Assembly: GCA_013298745.1 (NCBI GenBank)
Contig: JAAFIT010000088.1
Span: 1 to 8,178 of the forward strand
Length of the DNA: 8,178 nucleotides
DNA from: Sphingomonadales bacterium
Lineage (GTDB): Bacteria; Pseudomonadota; Alphaproteobacteria; Sphingomonadales; Sphingomonadaceae
Reading direction: 5' to 3'
The notes under the pieces were generated by a model. The model did no database searches. It had not been told where the DNA came from and was given only the letters and a program-made list of their open reading frames with translations. Every line of letters begins with the position of its first letter. Position 1 is the first letter of the stretch. The position numbers and the translations under genes were made by a program. Positions 1 through 6,590 of the stretch are shown piece after piece.

Positions 1-1341
1 ATGGCGCTGATCGATCCGCACCCGGCGTTGAAGGCTGCGGTGCCGCAAAGCCCGATGGTCGATGGCTGGATGGGCGATGACTGGTACCACAACGGCGCCT
101 TCCGCAACCCGTCGTTCGATTACATCATCAGCCAGACCGCCAAGAAGGGCGATGGCGATGTGCCCTATGGCAGCGGCGATGATTACGACATCTATCTGAA
201 GGCGGGCTCTGCCGGCGATTTCGCGCGCGCCTATGGAGTCGATGCCTTCCCGGCCGCGCGCAAGATGATGGAGCACCCGGCCTATGATGCCTATTGGCAG
301 GAACAGGCGGTCGACAAGCTGCTCGGCAAAAGGAAGTTGACCGTGCCGACGATGCTCGTCGTCGGCCAATGGGACCAGGAGGACAGTTATGGCGCCCCCG
401 CGGTGTGGAACGCACTGGGCGGTGCGACGAACCCCAATCTCCACCTCGTCATCGGGCCGTGGCGGCACAGCGGCGTCAATTATGACGGCTCCTCGCTCGG
501 CAAGCTCGATTTTGTCGGCGATACCGGCCTGCAGTTCCGCACCCGGACGATGAAGCCGTTCCTTGATCAGCATCTGAAGACCGGCGGCACAAAGGCCGAT
601 ATTGCGCCCGCCGTCACCTATTCGACCGGCGGCGGGGCGGGGTGGGAGAGCCACAAGGCCTGGCCTGCGGGCAAGCCGGTGCCGCTGTATCTGCAGCCCG
701 GCAAGGGCCTGGCGTTCACCCCGGCAACCGCTGCGGGCGCCGAAACCTGGGTGTCGGACCCGGCCAAGCCGGTGCCGTTCGTGCCGCGCCCGGTGCATTT
801 GCGTGATCGGGACACCTGGACAACGTGGCTGGTTGCCGATCAGCATTTCGTCAGCGACCGGCCCGACGTGATCAGCTTCACCTCCGCCCCGCTCGACAAG
901 CCGGTGCATATCGCCGGGGCGCCGCTGGTCGATCTGTTCGCCGCCACCAGCGGCACGGACAGCGACTGGGTTGTGAAGCTGATCGACGTCTATCCGGACG
1001 AAGCCACCGGCAAGCCCAAAACCGCCGGAATGCAGTTGCCGGTGGGGATCGAGATCTACCGCGGCCGCTATGTCCATGGCTTTCCGACGCCGGGGCCGCT
1101 GACGCCGGGCAAGACCGAGAATTACAAGTTCGGCCTGCCCAATGTGAACCATGTCTTCGCGCCCGGCCACCGGATCATGGTGCAGGTGCAATCGAGCCTG
1201 TTCCCGCTTTATGACCGCAACCCGCAAACCTATGTGCCATCGATCTTCGAGGCCAAGGCGGGCGACTATAAACCCGCCACCCAAAGCGTGGCGTTCGGGC
1301 CCGGCCAGGCGAGCGCGGTGTGGTTGCCGGTGGTGAATTAG
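1..1341 (+). CDS. CocE/NonD-family serine hydrolase, alpha-amino acid ester hydrolase-like (5' end outside window)
   Basis: This is the C-terminal 446 residues of an X-Pro dipeptidyl-peptidase (S15)/CocE-type alpha/beta hydrolase. The ATG at base 1 is probably an internal Met: the text opens in the middle of the family block that follows the nucleophile elbow (ALIDPHPALKAAVPQSPM), so the GxSYxG serine should lie a few codons upstream. Visible family marks are MGDDWYHNGAFR (residues 24-35), WDQED (124-128; D125 is the likely catalytic Asp) and GPWRHSG (152-158; H156 is the likely catalytic His). From about residue 220 onward comes the C-terminal jelly-roll domain, with the typical VDLFAATSGTDSDWVVKLIDV and GHRIMVQVQSSLFPLYDRN stretches. 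D26/D27, E127 and D128 match the carboxylate cluster known in alpha-amino acid ester hydrolases, which bind a free alpha-amino group; glutaryl acylase or another esterase remains possible. A secretion signal, usual for this group, cannot be judged. A GMC dehydrogenase gene follows 86 bp downstream on the same strand. Confidence 0.9.
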   Translation: MALIDPHPALKAAVPQSPMVDGWMGDDWYHNGAFRNPSFDYIISQTAKKGDGDVPYGSGDDYDIYLKAGSAGDFARAYGVDAFPAARKMMEHPAYDAYWQEQAVDKLLGKRKLTVPTMLVVGQWDQEDSYGAPAVWNALGGATNPNLHLVIGPWRHSGVNYDGSSLGKLDFVGDTGLQFRTRTMKPFLDQHLKTGGTKADIAPAVTYSTGGGAGWESHKAWPAGKPVPLYLQPGKGLAFTPATAAGAETWVSDPAKPVPFVPRPVHLRDRDTWTTWLVADQHFVSDRPDVISFTSAPLDKPVHIAGAPLVDLFAATSGTDSDWVVKLIDVYPDEATGKPKTAGMQLPVGIEIYRGRYVHGFPTPGPLTPGKTENYKFGLPNVNHVFAPGHRIMVQVQSSLFPLYDRNPQTYVPSIFEAKAGDYKPATQSVAFGPGQASAVWLPVVN

Positions 1342-1427
1342 CGACAGCGACGACGGCAGTTGCGCATCGCGGGTGGTTAGCCGATGCTTGACGGAAATCC
1401 GCGCAAAGCGGCCGGGGGAACAGCATC

Positions 1428-3041
1428 ATGCGCGAGTTCGATTACATCATCGTCGGCGCCGGCAGCGCCGGTTGCGTTCTCGCCAACCGGCTGACCGCCG
1501 ATGGCAAATCGACCGTGCTGCTGCTCGAAGCCGGCGGGCGCGACACCAACATGATGATCCATATCCCGATCGGCTATGCGACCACCCTGAAGGACCCCAA
1601 GGTCAACTGGCTGTATGAAACCGAGGTCGATCCGACCTCGGGGAACCGCCCGCACGTCTGGCCGCGCGGCAAGGTGCTTGGCGGGTCGTCGTCGATCAAC
1701 GGGCTGCTTTATGTCCGCGGCCAGGCGGCGGATTTCGATCAATGGGCGCAATTGGGCTGCACCGGCTGGAGCCATAGCGACGTCCTCCCCTATTTCCGCC
1801 GCGCCGAGGGCAATGAACGGCTGGGCAATGATCCGCTGCACGGCGGCGATGGGCCCTTGAACGTGTCAGATCCCGAGGATCGCCACCCGATTTCGGACGC
1901 CGTCATCCGCGCCGGGGTGGAGGCCGGCATCCCGTTCAACGACGATATCAATGGCGAGGCGCAGGACGGCATCAGCTATTTCCAGATGACCATCAAGAAC
2001 GGCCGGCGCTGGTCGCTGGCGATGGGCTATCTGCGCCCGGCGCTGCAGCGTTCGAACCTGACGCTCGAAATCCACGCCCAGGCCGAGCGCGTGATCCTCG
2101 ATGGCAAGCGCGCCACCGGCGTGCGCTACACCCAGAATGGCAGCAGCGTCGAAGCCAAGGCGCGGCGCGAGGTCATTTTGTCGGGCGGCGCGGTCAATTC
2201 ACCCCAACTGCTCGAACTGTCGGGGATCGGCGATCCCGACGTGTTGGCGGCGGCGGGCGTGCCGGTCGTCCATGCCCTGAAAGGCGTCGGTGGCAATCTG
2301 CAGGACCATTACATGGTCAGCACGAAATTCCGCCTGAAGGACTGTATTTCGGTCAACGAGCTCAGCCGCGGCTGGCGGCTGGTGCGCGAGGTGGCGCGCT
2401 ACGCCGTGCAGCGCAAGGGGCTGCTGGCACTGTCGGCGGCGCACATTCAGGCCTATGTCCGCACTCGGCCGGGGCTGGCCGGACCCGATGTGCAATATCA
2501 CATCCTGCCCGGCAGCATGGATGCCGATGCCTATGTCAACAAGGGCGAGCTGGTGCTGGAAAAACTGCCCGGCCTGACCATCGCGCCGTGCCAGTTGCGC
2601 CCGGAAAGCCGCGGCACCATCCATATCAGGACCGGTGTGCCGCTCGATCGCCCGGCGATCCGGCCGAATTACCTTGCCGACCCGACCGACCAGGCGACGA
2701 TCGTCGCCGGATTGCGCTGGGCGCGGCTGCTGGCGTCACAACCGGCGCTCAGCCCGTGGATGGCCGAGGAACTGATGCCGGGCGCGCCGCTGCAGAGCGA
2801 CGACGAGCTGCTCGACTATGCCCGCAATATGGGATCGACGCTCTATCACCCGGTCGGCACCGCCGCGATGGGCCGCGCCGATGATCCCAACAGCGTCGTC
2901 GATCCGCAATTGCGGGTGCACGGGATTTCAGGGCTGCGCGTCGTCGATGCGTCGGTGATGCCGCGCCTCGTTTCCGGCAACACCAATGCCGCGACGGTGA
3001 TGATCGCCGAAAAGGCGGCGGACATGATTCTGGCGGCTTGA
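1428..3041 (+). CDS. GMC-family FAD-dependent alcohol dehydrogenase (choline dehydrogenase/AlkJ-like)
   Basis: A complete 537-residue glucose-methanol-choline oxidoreductase, normal length for the bacterial choline/alcohol dehydrogenase branch. It oxidises an alcohol to the aldehyde using FAD, probably passing electrons to the respiratory chain. Visible: the N-terminal FAD dinucleotide fold GAGSAG (10-15) with the acidic end of strand 2 in LLLEAGG (31-37); the first GMC signature around [18 protein letters not shown] (81-98); the second signature [16 protein letters not shown] (253-268); and the C-terminal active site with H474 in [11 protein letters not shown] and N518 in SGNTNAA. The 44-residue His-Asn spacing matches that in choline oxidase. 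No signal peptide is seen, so it is cytoplasmic or peripheral. The start is supported by GGGGGAA at 1414-1420, seven bases before ATG. The substrate cannot be fixed: choline, aliphatic alcohols, polyethylene glycol and furan alcohols are all oxidised by relatives. It may be co-transcribed with the upstream hydrolase; the 86-bp gap shows no clear terminator. Confidence 0.93.
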   Translation: MREFDYIIVGAGSAGCVLANRLTADGKSTVLLLEAGGRDTNMMIHIPIGYATTLKDPKVNWLYETEVDPTSGNRPHVWPRGKVLGGSSSINGLLYVRGQAADFDQWAQLGCTGWSHSDVLPYFRRAEGNERLGNDPLHGGDGPLNVSDPEDRHPISDAVIRAGVEAGIPFNDDINGEAQDGISYFQMTIKNGRRWSLAMGYLRPALQRSNLTLEIHAQAERVILDGKRATGVRYTQNGSSVEAKARREVILSGGAVNSPQLLELSGIGDPDVLAAAGVPVVHALKGVGGNLQDHYMVSTKFRLKDCISVNELSRGWRLVREVARYAVQRKGLLALSAAHIQAYVRTRPGLAGPDVQYHILPGSMDADAYVNKGELVLEKLPGLTIAPCQLRPESRGTIHIRTGVPLDRPAIRPNYLADPTDQATIVAGLRWARLLASQPALSPWMAEELMPGAPLQSDDELLDYARNMGSTLYHPVGTAAMGRADDPNSVVDPQLRVHGISGLRVVDASVMPRLVSGNTNAATVMIAEKAADMILAA

Positions 3042-3047
3042 TTTTCA

Positions 3048-3169
3048 CCTCTCCCCTTGCGGGAGAGGTCGAGAGACGCGCAAAGCGCGGCCCGGGTGAG
3101 GGGCTTTGCGCGCCGAACCCCTCACCCGCCGCGCTGCGCGCGAGTCGACCTCTCCCGCAAGGGGAGAGG
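3048..3169. repeat. Long imperfect palindromic intergenic repeat (REP/MITE-like), possible bidirectional terminator
   Basis: The gap between two convergent genes is almost wholly an inverted repeat. The 25 bases at 3048-3072 are the exact reverse complement of 3145-3169. Further in, an 11-bp exact stem pairs 3093-3103 with 3118-3128 around a 14-nt loop, and the sequence between outer and inner stems pairs imperfectly. Within the left arm, 3077-3085 (CGCGCAAAG) can alternatively pair exactly with 3104-3112 (CTTTGCGCG) in the loop. There is no T-tract typical of a classical intrinsic terminator, and no coding capacity that makes sense. Its build resembles the element at 7641-7773. The repeat type is familiar from sphingomonad and other alphaproteobacterial intergenic regions (from memory; copy number not checked). 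Confidence 0.85.
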
Positions 3170-3174
3170 CAAGT

Positions 3175-3945
3175 TCAATCCCGATAGCTCGGGTCGATGC
3201 GGTCGAGCTTGCGGATGAGCGCCGGCCAGGCGAGCATGTTGGCGAGCATGCCGATGCCCTGCGTTTGCCCCGCCACCTTTTCGGGCGTGCCCTGCGGCGG
3301 CATCGACAGGCCGTCGCGGCCGGCCGACAGCGCCGCGACCTGGGCATCGCAGGCGCGTTCGATGAAATAGAGGCGCAGGAAGCATTCGGCGACGGTGCCG
3401 CCCACCGCCAGCGTGCCGTGATTGCGCAGAATCATGGTGTTCTTGGTGCCCATGTCCGCGACCAGCCGTTCGCGCTCCTCAAGGTCGGTCGCGATGCCTT
3501 CATACTCGTGATAGGCAAGGTCGTGGCGAGCGATCAGCGCGGTCTGGGTGATCGGCATCAGCCCTTCGGACATGGCGCTCACCGCCTGCCCGGCGCGGGT
3601 GTGGACGTGCATCACCGCATGGGCATCCTCGCGCGCCATGTGCAGCGCCGAATGGATGGTGAAACCCGCCGGGTTGGTCAGATACGGCGTTTCCATCACC
3701 GGATGGCCTTCGACATCGATCTTGACCAGCGACGAGGCGGTGATCTCCTCGAACATCAGATTATAGGGGTTGATGAGGAAATGATGCTCCGGCCCCGGCA
3801 CGCGGGCGGACAAATGGGTGAAGATCATGTCGTCCCAGCCATAGAGCGCCACCAGCCGATAGGCGGCGGCGAGATCAACGCGGATCGCCCATTCCTCGGC
3901 CGAGACCTGGTCGCGGACGCTCTTCGGTTTCAACTGCGTGGCCAT
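3175..3945 (-). CDS. Class II aldolase/adducin-fold protein
   Basis: A 256-residue protein of the class II aldolase/adducin family (the fold of fuculose-phosphate aldolase and ribulose-phosphate 4-epimerase), a divalent-metal cytoplasmic enzyme family of about 200-270 residues. Visible: GWDDMIFTHLSARVPG (36-51), LINPYNLMFEEITASSLVKID (58-77), NPAGFTIHSALH (91-102), the metal-binding pair HVH (113-115) with TRAGQAVSAM after it, and the third metal His in RNHG (H176). The segment AYHEYEGIATDLEERERL (144-161) is typical of the adducin-like subgroup. At the place where true aldolases carry the catalytic Glu (…E..xH), this protein has Phe95, so a classical retro-aldol reaction is doubtful. The reaction and substrate are not identifiable. 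Start: the frame stays open to a TTG at 3960, but ATG at 3945 is preferred because GGGGAGAG lies five bases upstream. The DUF2256 gene ends 24 bp upstream on the same strand, suggesting one transcript. Confidence 0.88.
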   Translation of the reverse strand: MATQLKPKSVRDQVSAEEWAIRVDLAAAYRLVALYGWDDMIFTHLSARVPGPEHHFLINPYNLMFEEITASSLVKIDVEGHPVMETPYLTNPAGFTIHSALHMAREDAHAVMHVHTRAGQAVSAMSEGLMPITQTALIARHDLAYHEYEGIATDLEERERLVADMGTKNTMILRNHGTLAVGGTVAECFLRLYFIERACDAQVAALSAGRDGLSMPPQGTPEKVAGQTQGIGMLANMLAWPALIRKLDRIDPSYRD

Positions 3946-3950
3946 CAAGA

Positions 3951-3958
3951 CTCTCCCC
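3951..3958 (-). promoter_or_regulatory. Ribosome binding site deciding the aldolase-fold gene start
   Basis: On the minus strand GGGGAGAG is followed by five bases and then ATG (3945). The site would lie inside the coding sequence if the in-frame TTG at 3960 were used, so it argues for the ATG. Confidence 0.7.
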
Positions 3959-3969
3959 AAACTTTCGAC

Positions 3970-4140
3970 TTATTGTGCACCATTCTGCAGGGCACGCAAC
4001 CGCGCGCCGCTGCGACACGCATCCGAACAATAGAGCACATTGTCCCAATCCCGCGCCCATTTCTTGCGCCAGGTGAAGGGGCGGCCGCACGCAGCGCAGT
4101 CCTTGGTCGGCAAATCGGACTTGCTTCGCATGCGCGCCAT
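3970..4140 (-). CDS. DUF2256 family small zinc-finger-like protein
   Basis: A 56-residue protein that is easy to miss because of its size. Translation of the minus strand gives a start MARMRSKSDLPTKDC and a core GRPFTWRKKWARDWD (19-33), then LYCSDACRSG (36-45). This is the DUF2256 pattern: a C-x2-C pair (C15, C18), a Trp/Lys/Arg-rich stretch, and a C-x3-C pair (C38, C42), which together look like a single zinc site. Family function is unknown to me; the basic, Trp-rich middle would suit nucleic-acid or protein contact, but that is inference. Start: ATG at 4140 has AGGTGA (minus strand, 4144-4149) three bases upstream and GGGAGA (4151-4156) ten bases upstream; an internal Met at codon 4 is possible. 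It is divergent from the PhoD gene (74 bp between starts) and precedes the aldolase-fold gene by 24 bp, probably as the first gene of a two-gene operon. Confidence 0.88.
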   Translation of the reverse strand: MARMRSKSDLPTKDCAACGRPFTWRKKWARDWDNVLYCSDACRSGARLRALQNGAQ

Positions 4141-4214
4141 GGTTCACCTGTCTCCCGCCGAACTGTCATAATCCCCGCATAAGGGGCGATGGCATCCATA
4201 GCGGGGGAATTTCC

Positions 4215-5831
4215 ATGCGTCTTGAACTCGATCGTCGCGCCTTCATCGCCGCTTCTGCCGCCGGGCTGCTGCTGCCGGCGCGCCCGGCGCTCGCCGGGCT
4301 GTGGGCGGACAAGGGCTTCACCCATGGCGTCGCCTCGGGCGATCCGGGGCCGGGATCGATCAAGCTGTGGACGCGCTATGCGGCCGCCGGCGGCGGCGAA
4401 GCGGTGCTGAAGGTGGCGGTGGCGTCCGATCCCGGCATGCGCCGCGTCATCGCCAAGGGCGAAGCGCTCGCCAGTCCCGCGACCTGGGGCACGGCGCAAA
4501 CCCGCATCACCGGTCTGCCGCAAAAGGGCTGGGTCTATTATCGCTTCACCGCACCCGATGGCAGCCAATCCCCCATCGGCCGCACCCGCACGCTGCCGGC
4601 CGGCGATCTGGCGCGCGCCAACATCGCGGTGTTCAGCTGCTCCAACAAACCGTTCGGCTGGTTCAACGCCTATGCCCATGCCGCCGCGCGCAACGATCTC
4701 GATTTCGTCGTCCACGTCGGCGACTACATCTATGAATATGCGCGCGGCACCTATCCGTCCGATGCCGAGGCGATGGCCGGCCGCACCATCGAGCCCGCCA
4801 ATGAAATGATCGCTTTGGATGACTATCGCCAGCGCTATGCCAGCTATCGCGTCGATCCCGGCCTGCAGGAACTCCACCGCCTCTACCCGATGATCGCCAT
4901 CTGGGACGATCACGAATTGGCCAACGATACCTGGAAGAATGGCGCGCAGAACCATCAAGCCAATGAAGGCGATTGGGCGGTGCGCAAGGCCGCTGCCACC
5001 AAGGCGCATGGCGAATGGCTGCCCGGGCCCGACCGCATGTATCACCGTTATGACATCGGCAATCTCATCAGCCTGATCACGCTTGATACCCGCGCCACCG
5101 GGCGGGATCAGCAGCTCGATATCGGCGCCGCGATGAAGGGCGGCATGGCCGGGCTGAAGGCCTTCCGCGACGGGCCGCTCAACGATCCGGCGCGCCAGTT
5201 GCTGGGGGTCGAGCAGGAAGCCTGGTTTGCCGATACGCTGAAGGCATCGGTCAAGGACGGCCAGAAGTGGCAGCTTGTCGCCCAGCAGGTGATCATGGGC
5301 GATGTGATGACGCCGAAGAACGCCCTCGAACTGTTGGCGCCCGACGCCGATCCGCGCGCCCAGGCCTATGTGAAGGGCGGCATGGCCGCCGCATCGGTGG
5401 GGATTTCCGCCGCGATGGACATGTGGGCCGGCTATCCGCAGGCGCGAAAGCGCGTGCTGCAGGCAGCACAAGCTGCCGATGCCGATATGGTCGTGGTGTC
5501 GGGGGACAGCCACAATGGCTGGGCCTTCAATCTGGGCGAAGGCGGCAGGCCTGCCGGCGTCGAATTCGCCGGCCATTCGGTGACATCACCGGGTTATGAA
5601 AGCGCGCTGAAGGCCGATCCGGCCAAGGTGGCCGCCGCGCTCGTCGCCGCCAATCCGGCGATGACCTGGTGCGACACCAGTCGCCGCGGTTACATGACCG
5701 TCGCCTTCACCCCCGAATCAGCCCGCTGCGACTGGGTGTTCATGAAGACCATCCGCGAACGCACCACGGCGCTGGGCAAGGGCCAGGGCGCCACGGTCAA
5801 GCGCGGCAAGCGGGTGATGGAACTGGTGTAA
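4215..5831 (+). CDS. phoD: PhoD-type alkaline phosphatase, Tat-exported
   Basis: A complete 538-residue secreted phosphatase/phosphodiesterase of the PhoD metallophosphatase family, which releases phosphate from organic mono- and diesters using Fe3+ and Ca2+. The N-terminus is a twin-arginine signal, LDRRAFIAAS (5-14), then a hydrophobic stretch and an ALA/G cleavage site after about residue 27. The PhoD N-terminal domain follows (FTHGVASGDPGPGSIKLWTR, 35-54). Metal-site motifs are FSCSN (140-144; C142), HVGDYIYEY (167-175; D170, Y173), WDDHELAND (230-238) and SGDSHNGW (429-436; D431, H433). The C-terminal HSVTSPGYESAL and RGYMTVAFTP stretches are also typical. Length is normal and no key motif is missing. 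GGGGGAA at 4203-4209, five bases before ATG, supports the start. It stands alone on its strand, with no convincing Pho box upstream, so phosphate control is plausible from the family but not shown here. The exact substrate (mono- or diester) is not deducible. Confidence 0.93.
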   Translation: MRLELDRRAFIAASAAGLLLPARPALAGLWADKGFTHGVASGDPGPGSIKLWTRYAAAGGGEAVLKVAVASDPGMRRVIAKGEALASPATWGTAQTRITGLPQKGWVYYRFTAPDGSQSPIGRTRTLPAGDLARANIAVFSCSNKPFGWFNAYAHAAARNDLDFVVHVGDYIYEYARGTYPSDAEAMAGRTIEPANEMIALDDYRQRYASYRVDPGLQELHRLYPMIAIWDDHELANDTWKNGAQNHQANEGDWAVRKAAATKAHGEWLPGPDRMYHRYDIGNLISLITLDTRATGRDQQLDIGAAMKGGMAGLKAFRDGPLNDPARQLLGVEQEAWFADTLKASVKDGQKWQLVAQQVIMGDVMTPKNALELLAPDADPRAQAYVKGGMAAASVGISAAMDMWAGYPQARKRVLQAAQAADADMVVVSGDSHNGWAFNLGEGGRPAGVEFAGHSVTSPGYESALKADPAKVAAALVAANPAMTWCDTSRRGYMTVAFTPESARCDWVFMKTIRERTTALGKGQGATVKRGKRVMELV

Positions 5832-5834
5832 CGC

Positions 5835-5934
5835 GCCTCCGGCGCCCCGGATAAAGTCCGGGGTGACGGGGCCGTGAGCCAGCGATTTTCAGGATAATCG
5901 GGATTTGGGGCCTGCGGCCCCAACCGCCGGAGGC
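5835..5934. repeat. Cluster of short palindromes in a convergent intergenic gap (REP-like)
   Basis: The 138-bp gap between the convergent phoD and bamE genes contains three inverted structures. CCCCGGA/TCCGGGG (5845-5863) is a 7-bp stem with a 5-nt loop, followed by GTGACGG; this resembles a widespread alphaproteobacterial repeat. TTGGGGCC/GGCCCCAA (5905-5923) is a perfect 8-bp stem with a 3-nt loop. An outer pair GCCTCCGGC (5835-5843) and GCCGGAGGC (5926-5934) encloses both. No gene is seen. The hairpins could end transcription from either side, but no T-tract follows them. Confidence 0.75.
5905..5923. terminator. Strong GC hairpin between phoD and bamE ends, candidate terminator
   Basis: A perfect 8-bp stem (5905-5912 with 5916-5923) and a TGC loop lies 74 bp after the phoD stop and 47 bp beyond the bamE stop. 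It has the stability expected of a terminator stem but lacks a U-tract on either strand, so the role is uncertain. Confidence 0.35.
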
Positions 5935-5969
5935 ATCTGCCCTTACGGCCAACACCTCGCAGCGCGCGC

Positions 5970-6458
5970 TTACTTGCGTGGCCCGTCGCGGCCGCCGCCG
6001 CCGCCGGGCTGGCCGACCGGCGCCCCGCCGGCACCGACCTGGCCGATATTGCCGAACAGTTCCTCGAGCAGGCCAGTTTCGCGGCCAAGTGTCGGGGTCG
6101 TCTCTTCTTCGGGGTTGATGCGCGCCACTTGCTCCATACCGCGCCGCTCCACCTTTTCGACATTGCCGGCGGCATCGAAGCTGACGACGAGTATCGACTG
6201 GCTGAGCACCTTGGGCTGGGCAAAGGCATATTGGCCGGTGATGCGGGTGATATAATACCATTCCTTGGCATCGAATTGCGCGCTGAAGGTCGGCCGGCCG
6301 AGCGTCTTGGCCACCGAATCGCGATTGTCGACCCCCGGCTGGATCGATGTCAGCAGCGTTTCATCGACCAGATAACCCTGGTTCTGGCGGATGCGCGTGC
6401 AGCCGCTGACGGTGGCCGCCGCGGCAACAAGGCTGATGACAAGAAGGGCTTTACGCAT
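5970..6458 (-). CDS. bamE: Outer membrane protein assembly factor BamE (SmpA/OmlA lipoprotein)
   Basis: A 162-residue lipoprotein of the BAM complex, which inserts beta-barrel proteins into the outer membrane. The start ATG at 6458 is chosen because it gives a signal peptide MRKALLVISLVAAAATVSGC with lipobox VSG-C20 and has GGGAGA (minus strand, 6465-6470) six bases upstream; the longer open frame to 6521 would bury the signal. The SmpA/OmlA domain is clear: RQNQGYLVDETLLTSIQPG (24-42), then DSVAKTLGRPTF (47-58) and FDAKEWYYITR (62-72), the turn and strand pattern of BamE. After about residue 115 the protein continues as an acidic linker and a Gly/Pro-rich tail (GAGGAPVGQPGGGGGRDGP, 142-160), longer than in enterobacterial BamE and seen in sphingomonad homologues. 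It is transcribed divergently from the bc1 chaperone gene, an arrangement conserved in alphaproteobacteria as far as I recall. Confidence 0.92.
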   Translation of the reverse strand: MRKALLVISLVAAAATVSGCTRIRQNQGYLVDETLLTSIQPGVDNRDSVAKTLGRPTFSAQFDAKEWYYITRITGQYAFAQPKVLSQSILVVSFDAAGNVEKVERRGMEQVARINPEEETTPTLGRETGLLEELFGNIGQVGAGGAPVGQPGGGGGRDGPRK

Positions 6459-6590
6459 CACAGGTCTCCCGACGGCCACAGATGGTTGCCCAGCCGTCGT
6501 TGCCGCTATGTATGCCAACATGGCCCGGCATCCAAGCGGCGATGCGATATGACGTTCGACAGACGAGATGACGTTCTCCAGAATGGCCCG
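6459..6590. other. Divergent intergenic region between bamE and the bc1 chaperone gene
   Basis: These 132 bp must hold promoters for both directions, but I see no strong -35/-10 pair. Two structures stand out. One is a nested inverted repeat: GCCGCT (6502-6507) with AGCGGC (6535-6540), enclosing ATGCC (6512-6516) with GGCAT (6527-6531). The other is a 9-bp direct repeat ATGACGTTC at 6549-6557 and 6568-6576. Either could be an operator or chance. Confidence 0.4.

Noticed and set aside
1388..1416. TTGACG before the GMC gene as a -35 box
   Set aside because: No acceptable -10 lies 16-18 bp downstream; the region there is GGCCGGGGG.
1377..2624. Minus-strand open frames antisense to the GMC gene
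   Set aside because: Typical GC-rich shadow frames with no domain; the plus-strand protein has complete GMC signatures across the same bases.
3042..3174. The palindrome as an insertion sequence remnant or CRISPR unit
   Set aside because: No transposase fragment, no target-site duplication that I can see, and no repeated spacer structure; it is a single palindrome.
4143..4172. TTCACC and CATAAT with 18-bp spacing as a phoD promoter
   Set aside because: The -35 matches consensus at only about four of six positions and overlaps the DUF2256 ribosome binding site on the other strand; too weak to list.
3106..4182. Open frame of 358 codons on the plus strand, antisense to the aldolase-fold and DUF2256 genes
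   Set aside because: Its translation is His/Arg/Gly-rich with no family resemblance and begins inside the palindrome; the minus-strand genes explain the region.
3945..5576. Open frame of 543 codons on the minus strand, antisense to phoD
   Set aside because: It runs across the phoD coding sequence and then through the DUF2256 gene in a wrong frame; its translation has no recognisable domain and the composition of a GC-codon-bias shadow. phoD on the plus strand has full family motifs.
6459..6521. Upstream extension of bamE to 6521
   Set aside because: It would put about 21 residues before the lipoprotein signal; the ATG at 6458 has a good ribosome binding site and gives a normal signal peptide.
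6129..6590. Long N-terminal extension of the bc1 chaperone frame
   Set aside because: This stretch is antisense to bamE and intergenic DNA; family homologues start near MTLFSSLRRLL.
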